Origin: JACVRN01 sp036389255
GTDB taxonomy: Bacteria; Acidobacteriota; Blastocatellia; Pyrinomonadales; Pyrinomonadaceae
Direction: 5' to 3'
Length of the DNA: 64,000 nt
NCBI GenBank assembly: GCA_036389255.1
Contig: DASVQI010000040.1
Location: 33,454 to 97,453 of the forward strand
This document shows positions 1 to 6,708 of the stretch, in pieces (position 1 is the stretch's first letter; each line of letters starts with the position of its first letter). A program made the position numbers and the translations under genes. The notes under the pieces are model-generated. The model was not told where the DNA came from. It saw nothing but the letters and a program-made list of their open reading frames with translations, and searched no databases.

Positions 1-1377
1 ATAATGATCGGCGGCCTTGCTTCGCTCAACTTTCAATGACTCTCTAGCCAAGCGCTCAACCTCTCTGTATTCGGATTGAGCATCCTCGTTCTTCCCTAAT
101 ACGGATAACGAGTATGCCAGCTTCAAATGATGACCGGCATTATTCGGCTCCAACTGTACTGCTTTTCTATATTCAATCTCGGCTGCTGCCCATTGACTGC
201 GGTCGCGTAGTAGATCCCCTTGCTCGACATGTGACTTGGCCGCCTCCGAATTCTTTACTGCCGCCGCCAGCATTTGGCGATTCAGTGACCACGAATAGAG
301 TTTCTTGGTAGTAATTATCAGAGCGCTGATAATCAGTAGTGAAATAACACCACCAGCGATCCACCGGAGCATCCTTGATTTCGATGAAGGCGGTGCTTCT
401 TTTGGCTCAGATGGCTCAGCCTGTTGTACTGGCATCGGAGGTGCCACGCCGGGCAGGACAGATTCTATAGTCTTAAATTGAGAAAGAGGCGAGCTAACAG
501 TAGCTGCCAATGGCTGAATCTTTCCTCGCCCATCACGCTGCAATGCCGGGGCGATAGATTCATGCTCATGTAGTGGTCTGACATGAGAGGCTTCACGCAA
601 CGCTTTACGCATTTCGTTCGCAGACTTGTAGCGCTCCACGGGGAGTTTTTGCAGCGCTGTAGCAATAACATCCCTCAATGGTTCTGGGATAGAAGAGGGT
701 AGCGAAGGGTCATCCTTATCTATTGCATTCATCAACGAGCGAATATCTTGCTGCGGAAAGGGCAGGCTTCCAACTAACATCTGGTAAAAAATAACGCCTG
801 CGGCCCAGACATCCGTCTGTTCGGAACGCTCTCCACTGAATGCTTCAGGGGCCATGTAAGGGAACGTGCCCGCAGCCTTCATACTATGTGTGTTTGCTTC
901 CAATAAGCGGGCTAAACCGAAGTCTGTAAGTCTGGGTGTTTCCCCTTGCAGGAGGATATTGGCAGGCTTTAAGTCCCTGTGGATGATGCCTTTTGAGTGT
1001 AGGTGTTCCAGCCCGGCTAAAATGCCACACATCATATCAACTGCCGCCTCGACTGATGGGGCACTACCACCATAACGCTCTAGCCACTCTTCCAACGATC
1101 CATCAGGCGCATACTCGCTAACAATCACAATTTGCTCGTCATAAATCCTTACGCTGAATATGGGGAGCACATTGATATGACCGCTGCCATGCACCCAAAG
1201 CTTAGCTTCTCGTTTGATTGCCTCGGAACTGACGCTATCTTCAAGTGCGATTTTCAGAGCTACTCTTGGCGCGGCGAAGATGCTACGCTCCTCTGCCAGC
1301 CAGACCACACCGAAGCTGCCCTTTCCGAGTTCTTCGATAAGGGTGAAGGGGCCAATTTCGTCATGAGCGCGCAGCAT
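1..1377 (-). CDS. Ser/Thr protein kinase with transmembrane segment and TPRs (3' end outside window)
   Basis: Read on the minus strand from ATG at 1377 the frame stays open to the window edge (459 codons). It starts MLRAHDEIGPFTLIEEL, then a glycine loop GKGSFGVV, the ATP-lysine in RVALKIA, the catalytic loop HSKGIIHRDLKPANIL, the magnesium motif TDFGLA and the APE box YMAPEAF, so all key residues of an active Hanks-type kinase are present (about residues 10-265). A basic-flanked hydrophobic helix near residue 335-358 follows a Pro-rich linker, then at least one TPR (QWAAAEIEYRKAVQLEPNNA). The kinase is therefore cytoplasmic with a TPR region across the membrane. It is divergent from the CHAT protease operon across about 316 bp, which suggests shared control. 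An AGAGAAG box lies before the start. The C-terminus is cut by the window. Confidence 0.93.
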   Translation of the reverse strand, partial: MLRAHDEIGPFTLIEELGKGSFGVVWLAEERSIFAAPRVALKIALEDSVSSEAIKREAKLWVHGSGHINVLPIFSVRIYDEQIVIVSEYAPDGSLEEWLERYGGSAPSVEAAVDMMCGILAGLEHLHSKGIIHRDLKPANILLQGETPRLTDFGLARLLEANTHSMKAAGTFPYMAPEAFSGERSEQTDVWAAGVIFYQMLVGSLPFPQQDIRSLMNAIDKDDPSLPSSIPEPLRDVIATALQKLPVERYKSANEMRKALREASHVRPLHEHESIAPALQRDGRGKIQPLAATVSSPLSQFKTIESVLPGVAPPMPVQQAEPSEPKEAPPSSKSRMLRWIAGGVISLLIISALIITTKKLYSWSLNRQMLAAAVKNSEAAKSHVEQGDLLRDRSQWAAAEIEYRKAVQLEPNNAGHHLKLAYSLSVLGKNEDAQSEYREVERLARESLKVERSKAADHY

Positions 1378-1516
1378 ATTAAACTTCTCTCAGAGGCATG
1401 AAAGAGGCAGAGCGCTAAAGGTCTATACAGTCGGTGGTCTAATACATTAAGAGCCGACTTTAACTGAAAGGAACAGCCACCACGCCAAAAGTATATTGAG
1501 CGGGATGGTTCGTGAG

Positions 1517-1543
1517 GCTAACGAGCGCATTGCACTCGTTAGC
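1517..1543. promoter_or_regulatory. Inverted repeat in the divergent kinase/CHAT promoter region
   Basis: GCTAACGAG (1517-1525) and CTCGTTAGC (1535-1543) are perfect 9-base arms around a 9-base spacer, and a further GCTAAC follows at 1549. It sits in the gap between the divergent kinase and CHAT genes (1378-1693). A weaker pair AGTCGG/CCGACT flanks 1429-1459. It could be an operator or an RNA hairpin; no factor is known. Confidence 0.45.
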
Positions 1544-1611
1544 AGAAAGCTAACCTATGAACGAGAAAACAATATTGCCAGCAAATCTGAATGTCAATGC
1601 CTGCAGAATTA

Positions 1612-1641
1612 TTGACAGTTATTAACAGCAACTAATATTTT
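1612..1641 (+). promoter_or_regulatory. Probable sigma70 promoter of the CHAT operon
   Basis: A consensus -35 TTGACA (1612-1617) is followed after 18 bases by TATTTT (1636-1641); TAATAT at 1633 is an alternative with short spacing. The CHAT start codon lies about 50 bases downstream, preceded by a good ribosome site (GGAGG near 1680). Confidence 0.5.
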
Positions 1642-1693
1642 TTCATAAGCATCTCAAAGGTTATCAAGTCTACATTCACGGAGGCTGCCCAAT

Positions 1694-3736
1694 ATGCCTG
1701 TTGCCCATTTTAGCCTTCGCCTAGCACTGGCTGCTTTATTAACTATTATTTTCTCCTATTACGCTTATTCGCAGGAGAACCTCCCGCAGATGGAGTATAA
1801 CAACGATGCCTGCTACCCCGCGCTTAACAGCGCGAGGGCTACGGCCGCATATTTTCAACGAGGCCAAGTGGCGAGAGCGGAGAGTCAGCACCGAACCACT
1901 ATGGCTTTGTTGCGCCAACTGCGCTCCCTAGACCTTATACAGTGCTCGTTCGCAGTGCAGTGGGAGTTCCCCTTGGAGGCCAAAAAGTATCCGGCCTACA
2001 TCACGGAGTATTCGACACTCGCCTTCGATGAAGCATTTAGAACCGGGAATGTTGAAAACGCCACACAACTTCTCGCTCAAAAAGCCGGCCTTCTTTATTC
2101 TAAAAACCTCTTTCCTGAAACGATGCGGGCCTTCAGGCAATTCGGCGTCTTTTATGATCCCTTCGCTGCGATGGATGTATATGAAAGCGAAGACGAGATC
2201 GTGAGGAAGGCTCAAATCTTTAAGGATGTGACGAGAAGATATGTAAGGTTCATGTACAGAACCAAATTTGTTCGTCCGCCACTGTGCGAGCAGAACGACT
2301 GCCGCCATCTAGGCTGGGACATGCAGGAGAAGATCAAGTCCAGGCTTTTCAGAGCGCAAATATTAAGAGGTGCGCTGCTGCGGCTGAATGCCACGTCGCG
2401 AAACAGAGTTAGAGATTTGTTGCGTCAGGACAAAGAGCTAAGGTTACAACGGAATCAGTTCTACTTCTCTACTGGCCGCTTCACCGGCCCGACCCCTTAT
2501 GACGCCGAGCTACAAGCAGTAGGGCGGCAGATCGCCGCCCTCATCCCTGAATATGATGAGTTGGCGTCGGTAATTGTCCAGCCTGAAGAGATAAGCAAGG
2601 TGTTGGCTCCAGATGAGACGCTACTGTCTTTCTTCTATGTTGATAAGGATGACAAGCCGGTATATGCATGGAAACTGGAACGGGATTCTGAGCCCCAGCT
2701 GGAAGAACTTACCATCAACATCAAAGACCTCTATAATGAGATCAGAAACTTAAAGGGTGCGATAGAAGGAGGAGCAAGCCTAGACAGCATCAAAGGCCAG
2801 CTGGCCTTCCTGCAGGATAAGCTGTTATCCAAATTCAATCTGCGGCCTAACCGGAAACTGATTATCGCAGTAGACCAAAATCTCTCCTCGCTGCCATTCG
2901 ATATTATGCCCTGGGGCGCGCAAGGAATGATGCTGGATGTGTTTGATATAAGATATGTGCCTTCTGCCACCGTCTTTTACTATTTGCGCCACCGCCGCCT
3001 TACAGCAATATCCGAACCTCCTTATAAGATTGAGTACGCAGGGTTCAGCTATCCCAGTAAAGGAAAAGGAGAGTTGGACTATGCGAACATTGAGATAGAG
3101 AGGGCAGGCGGCCCCTCGCCACCTAATGTAGTCCGCCAGAATGCTACCGAAGCCGACTTGTACAGGAATAGCGAGGCCATCGCTAACGCGCAGTATCTAC
3201 ATATGGTCACGCACAGCAACCCCTTAAAAGGCATTGCCGGGGGTTTCTATCTGCCTTTCGGAAAAGAAGGCAATGAGGATGGAGAGCTTACAGCTTACGA
3301 GATCGCGTCGAAGCTAAAAAACCACGCGGAACTGGTCGTTTTATCGGCGTGTCAAACAGCAACGAGTAATGAGAATCTACCCCCGTCAGCGTACGTCCAG
3401 TTAGATCCGGGAATAAATGGTGAGGGCTCCCTATACGCGGTAAGCGGATGCCTCTGTAATTACGGAGAGTCGTTCTCAAATCTCAGCGGCTCCTTCTTTG
3501 CGGCCGGCAGTAAACAGCTACTGCTGACGCAGTGGCTAATCCGTGATGATGAATCCACGGCGGAATTCATTAAGCGTATTTTTGATATGCTTCGTGCGGG
3601 TAAAAAACTTGATATGCTTCGTGCCGGTAAAAAACCAAGCGAGGCGCTCCGTTTAGCCAAGCAACAGATGCGGGATGATAAAAAAGAGAACATCCCGCCC
3701 GTTAACTGGGCAGGATTTATTCTAGCTGGTGATTGA
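1694..3736 (+). CDS. Exported CHAT-domain (caspase-like) protease
   Basis: 680 residues. The N-terminus (about 1-27, ending YAYSQ) is a signal peptide or anchor. Residues about 30-330 are helical with no motif I recognise. The C-terminal part is a CHAT domain, a clan CD cysteine protease fold: SSLPFDIMPWG, then LHMVTHSNP with the presumed catalytic His507, then VVLSACQTA with the presumed nucleophile Cys553, and the terminal WAGFILAGD block. Between Cys553 and the GEGSLYA segment there is extra sequence and a CLCNYG insertion not usual in the family. A 27-bp tandem duplication doubles DMLRAGKK. It is the first gene of a three-gene operon with a polytopic membrane protein and a secreted protein. 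CHAT proteases are usually activated by partner sensors; the divergent kinase-TPR is a candidate partner, by inference. Confidence 0.88.
   Translation: MPVAHFSLRLALAALLTIIFSYYAYSQENLPQMEYNNDACYPALNSARATAAYFQRGQVARAESQHRTTMALLRQLRSLDLIQCSFAVQWEFPLEAKKYPAYITEYSTLAFDEAFRTGNVENATQLLAQKAGLLYSKNLFPETMRAFRQFGVFYDPFAAMDVYESEDEIVRKAQIFKDVTRRYVRFMYRTKFVRPPLCEQNDCRHLGWDMQEKIKSRLFRAQILRGALLRLNATSRNRVRDLLRQDKELRLQRNQFYFSTGRFTGPTPYDAELQAVGRQIAALIPEYDELASVIVQPEEISKVLAPDETLLSFFYVDKDDKPVYAWKLERDSEPQLEELTINIKDLYNEIRNLKGAIEGGASLDSIKGQLAFLQDKLLSKFNLRPNRKLIIAVDQNLSSLPFDIMPWGAQGMMLDVFDIRYVPSATVFYYLRHRRLTAISEPPYKIEYAGFSYPSKGKGELDYANIEIERAGGPSPPNVVRQNATEADLYRNSEAIANAQYLHMVTHSNPLKGIAGGFYLPFGKEGNEDGELTAYEIASKLKNHAELVVLSACQTATSNENLPPSAYVQLDPGINGEGSLYAVSGCLCNYGESFSNLSGSFFAAGSKQLLLTQWLIRDDESTAEFIKRIFDMLRAGKKLDMLRAGKKPSEALRLAKQQMRDDKKENIPPVNWAGFILAGD
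3582..3635 (+). repeat. 27-bp tandem duplication within the CHAT gene
   Basis: Positions 3582-3608 and 3609-3635 are direct copies differing by one base. The duplication is in frame and repeats (F/L)DMLRAGKK in the protein. It looks recent. Confidence 0.9.
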
Positions 3737-3755
3737 GTATGAATTCGGCCGAGCC

Positions 3756-4970
3756 ATGAGCGAAGAATCGCCGACAAATGAGAAGACATCAATCAACTGG
3801 CTGAAGGAACTGTCGGGAATCGGCCTGGGCGTGGTTGCCATTCTGTATGTCTGCGGCTACCTGATTCATATAGTTTATTACCGGCTTTTGGGTGTAGACG
3901 TGGGTGCACAGCCCCTCACCTACCTGAAGCTCGCAGGCGATTATCTGGTTTCGATTTTAATTTCTATCCCACAGCTTTTTTCACTATTTGGCGAGTATAG
4001 GCACGCCCTGTACGAGGACTTGCTGTGGCTTGGAATCCTGTTCTGTTTTTTAAGCCTGATCTGCATCTTTCTACTAAGAAGAAGGCGACCTAAAAGCAGG
4101 TTGTTGAAGTCACTTATCTTCGCCTTCATCCTTTTCACCTTTCTCATTATTATTTCGTCTGAGTTTAAGGTTTTGAGAGCCCGCAACGTACTACAGCCAT
4201 TCTCATCTGTTGAGATGGGGAATTATGTAAGAACTATCGCAGACGAAAATAATAAGCCGATGGAAAAGCGTGTATCCCTGACCCAAGAGATATATGAGGA
4301 GCACGAAAAACTGGGCGTTAACGAGCCAGGGTTTGATGAATGGGATCAATGGTTCAACCCGCTGAATCCAAGTAACCGGCAAGCCGAAAGCGGAGATCAA
4401 CGGCCTAAGAAGCCCGGATTGCCAGCTCAACGGGAGAGGGCTAATTCTTATCTGGCTTTGATGCTTCTGAACATTCTGTTTCTGGGTGTCGTGTTTATGG
4501 CATTCTGGTTAAGCGGCAATGGCCTTTATTCAAAGGTTATAAGAATTGAAGCCTTGACAGGGCTGTTAGTGGCGTTGTTATTGTTCCCTTGCATATACGC
4601 CACACTAGGCAAGGTCACTTCATTCTCCGTCGTCAGGCTGAAGTTGAAAGTTGAAAGTGGCGGGGGCGCTGATAGAAAGGGCGATAACACTCCACAAGGG
4701 GATAATAAAGTGCCTGAAGCAGGAGGCGGGGAGTCAGAGCAAAAGGAGTTGCTAACCCATCCTGTCTTCTTAATATTTCAGGATGAATCGGAAGTTATCG
4801 TCTATGACCGGCTAAACTTATTTCAGATAAAAAGAGTGCCGCGTTCTCAAGTTATAAATATCAATCAACTGTCTAACGCATCGCCGTTCGATAATTGCCA
4901 GCTCGAAAAAGGGTTTACTCCATGCGAATCACTATGGGTAGAAAGCTCAACTCCAATTATAGATTTTTAA
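3756..4970 (+). CDS. Polytopic membrane protein of unknown function
   Basis: The frame is open from a GTG at 3729, overlapping the CHAT stop, but ATG 3756 (MSEESPTNEKTS) gives a more natural soluble N-terminus; neither has a strong ribosome site. About six hydrophobic segments are visible (from ATG 3756: near residues 22-42, 59-78, 88-107, 118-136, 232-250 and 265-283), with a polar loop of roughly 90 residues between the fourth and fifth and a C-terminal soluble part after a Gly/Asp/Glu-rich linker. I recognise no family. It is tightly linked to the CHAT protease upstream and overlaps the next gene, so it may be the membrane partner or target of the protease; this is inference from context only. 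Confidence 0.8.
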   Translation: MSEESPTNEKTSINWLKELSGIGLGVVAILYVCGYLIHIVYYRLLGVDVGAQPLTYLKLAGDYLVSILISIPQLFSLFGEYRHALYEDLLWLGILFCFLSLICIFLLRRRRPKSRLLKSLIFAFILFTFLIIISSEFKVLRARNVLQPFSSVEMGNYVRTIADENNKPMEKRVSLTQEIYEEHEKLGVNEPGFDEWDQWFNPLNPSNRQAESGDQRPKKPGLPAQRERANSYLALMLLNILFLGVVFMAFWLSGNGLYSKVIRIEALTGLLVALLLFPCIYATLGKVTSFSVVRLKLKVESGGGADRKGDNTPQGDNKVPEAGGGESEQKELLTHPVFLIFQDESEVIVYDRLNLFQIKRVPRSQVININQLSNASPFDNCQLEKGFTPCESLWVESSTPIIDF

Positions 4971-5605
4971 CCGTTCTCCTACTTACGCTCATTACATGCA
5001 GTACTGCGAATGCTTGGCGTAAGCCCTCGGCTGCCAACGTATATATACGTGTAAAAAGCGCTGAATGTAGCAAGACCAAGCTGGTAATCGAATTAACGGG
5101 TATGGAGCAACTTCCTAAAAACATTCTTCTATCGATTGAGAATAAGGAAACAAAAGCTACTGAAATAAAGCAAGCTAATGTAGAGCTACAAGGTGATGAA
5201 TATGTTTGGACTGGTCTACTCCCGTTCGGGAGTTTTAGAGCTAGTGTTCTCGTTCCTAACAGCAAAATACCATTGGAGGATAGCTTCACAAATATTAGGC
5301 TACTAATGCTATTCCGTGATCGGGGCTCCTCCTTCATTCAGGTAAGGAATGGAGACAAGACTCCAGTTGATGGAAGGACGCCGCCACCAGGCATGCCGTA
5401 TGATATCTCCGTAGGGCCATTGTCACCAGCCACCCATAGAATTCACTTACTGTTATTAGGGCCAGATCGCAAGCTGGTAGCTCAGTACTTAGGCCCTCCT
5501 ATATCTTTATGGACTCCCACTATCCCGGATGGGGACTACGACTTGGTAGTAATAGAGTATGCTCAGAATGGCTCTACATGCAGCGTACATAAAAAGAAAT
5601 CTTAG
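4922..5605 (+). CDS. Secreted hypothetical protein of the CHAT operon
   Basis: The frame opens at TTG 4895 inside the preceding gene, but ATG 4922 gives a clean signal peptide (MRITMGRKLNS..., hydrophobic FLTVLLLTLITC, cleavage after STANA). The start lies within the 3' end of the membrane-protein gene (overlap about 49 bases), consistent with translational coupling. The mature part of about 200 residues alternates hydrophobic and polar residues, suggesting a beta-rich fold, and contains two or three cysteines. No family is recognised. Last gene of the CHAT operon; no strong terminator follows. Confidence 0.75.
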   Translation: MRITMGRKLNSNYRFLTVLLLTLITCSTANAWRKPSAANVYIRVKSAECSKTKLVIELTGMEQLPKNILLSIENKETKATEIKQANVELQGDEYVWTGLLPFGSFRASVLVPNSKIPLEDSFTNIRLLMLFRDRGSSFIQVRNGDKTPVDGRTPPPGMPYDISVGPLSPATHRIHLLLLGPDRKLVAQYLGPPISLWTPTIPDGDYDLVVIEYAQNGSTCSVHKKKS

Positions 5606-5635
5606 AGCTCAAGAAAGAAACCTGCTTGCTTGTAA

Positions 5636-5878
5636 GCAAACACGCAGATAAATATAGAAGTTGTACGTGCGGTAAGGAATCCCATCAAGCGACCTGATTT
5701 ATGTCGTGCTATATCGGCACGAAACAGCGCCTATAAGAAGGAATTCTATGCGCAGGAGCGAAGCCGACGACGGGATGAGATACGGCGTGTCGCCTTCCAG
5801 CTTCATGCCAAGGGTATATACCCATCCAGAGAATTGCGGAAGGAATTAGGCCGGACGGGACAAAACAGAAGTAAGTAA
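5636..5878 (+). pseudogene. C-terminal remnant resembling a transposition/TniQ-type helix-turn-helix protein
   Basis: One frame is open from about 5636 to TAA 5876-5878 without a convincing start. It reads ...NPIKRPDLCRAISARN, then a basic stretch ERSRRRDEIRRVAFQLHA and KGIYPSRELRKELGRTG. The motif LHAxGIYPSRxxVxxLL is one I associate with the C-termini of TniQ-like and related transposition proteins, but I cannot search it. Missing start and short length argue for a broken gene. It lies between the AT-rich CHAT island and ssrA, a typical place for integration debris. Nothing else is seen to 6014. Confidence 0.35.
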
Positions 5879-6014
5879 TTTTGTTATTCGGGAAAGAGTG
5901 TCTTTATGAGGAAGGATAATGTGGCGGAAAATGATAAGAAGCACAACATGGCGGAGGTCGCCAAATTATGCTTCAAATCACATTCTACTTTTGCCTTTTT
6001 ACTTCTCTATTAAA

Positions 6015-6389
6015 TGGAGGCGCAGGGAATTGAACCCTGATCCAAAAGCCGACCACACCGGAATCTACATGCTTAGCCGCTTCTCTTTTTTTTAGTTTCG
6101 CCTCCCGCAGAGTAAGTGAAGCGACGAAGACCTCGCGCGGGAAGCTAGCTCGACTTTGTTCTCGCCCGCTCCCGCGAACAGTCGGAGCAGGCCAGCTCAT
6201 CTAAGTGACATCTCACTCCGCGCGCATGAGCAACTTGCGGCGAGACGCTCGGTGCTTAATTAGGCAGCGAGAGCCAATTCGTTTGAGTTGGCAATTGTGT
6301 TTCTCTACGCTTTTTAAAGAGCTGCACAGAGAGAGCCCTGCATGCATCCAAAGCGAGGTTCATGACTCCTGTCGAAGCCTGTCGCCCCC
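6015..6389 (-). ncRNA. ssrA: Transfer-messenger RNA (tmRNA)
   Basis: Read on the minus strand, the 5' end GGGGGCG (6389-6383) pairs with the 3' CGCCTCC to make a 7-bp acceptor stem with one G-U pair and an A discriminator at 6015; CCA is not encoded. The T arm GGTTCAATTCC and the CTAAGCATGTAG segment near the 3' end are typical of tmRNA. The tag frame ends GCT CTC GCT GCC TAA (stop 6262-6260) and encodes ...NTIANSNELALAA, the expected ALAA degradation tag. The in-frame codon before AAC is AGA following GCGTAG, so the resume codon is either AGA or AAC, unlike the usual GCN/GGN/GAN. Function: ribosome rescue and proteolytic tagging. Confidence 0.96.
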
Positions 6390-6408
6390 TTATCGTAAAA
6401 GCCCGTGA

Positions 6409-6437
6409 ATTATAGTGACCGCGACCCGTTTGGTCAA
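6409..6437 (-). promoter_or_regulatory. ssrA promoter
   Basis: On the minus strand TTGACC (6437-6432) and TATAAT (6414-6409) are separated by exactly 17 bases. The start of transcription would fall near 6402, leaving a short 5' leader for RNase P to remove before the mature end at 6389. Confidence 0.75.
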
Positions 6438-6578
6438 AGAACTGAGAGCTAAAAAGAACGAGCCGCCGCTACCAGCCACAAGTGATTCAGAGCCAAATTG
6501 CTTGAAACACACCATTTAGATGTGAGAACCGCTCCCCAAGTTGTACTCGCTTTATCCCCGGAACTTCGGGCTTAGTAT

Positions 6579-6607
6579 TTGGGACTTACTTTGTCTTGCG
6601 TTATAAT
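6579..6607 (+). promoter_or_regulatory. Probable promoter of the PBP1A gene
   Basis: TTGGGA (6579-6584), 17 bases, then a consensus TATAAT (6602-6607), about 100 bases before the PBP start. The rest of 6390-6708, between the divergent ssrA and PBP genes, holds nothing else I can name. Confidence 0.55.
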
Positions 6608-6708
6608 TCGACGCTGGTTTTGTCCAGAGTCTCCTCCAGCCGACAGCTTCGGAAGCGAATCCTTTTGGAATTCTCGCTTCTATTTTCCGTAAGAGGTCTT
6701 TAAGTTTT

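Noticed and set aside
5985..6408. Small frames on both strands at 5985-6408
   Set aside because: They lie within the tmRNA gene; the RNA structure explains the sequence.
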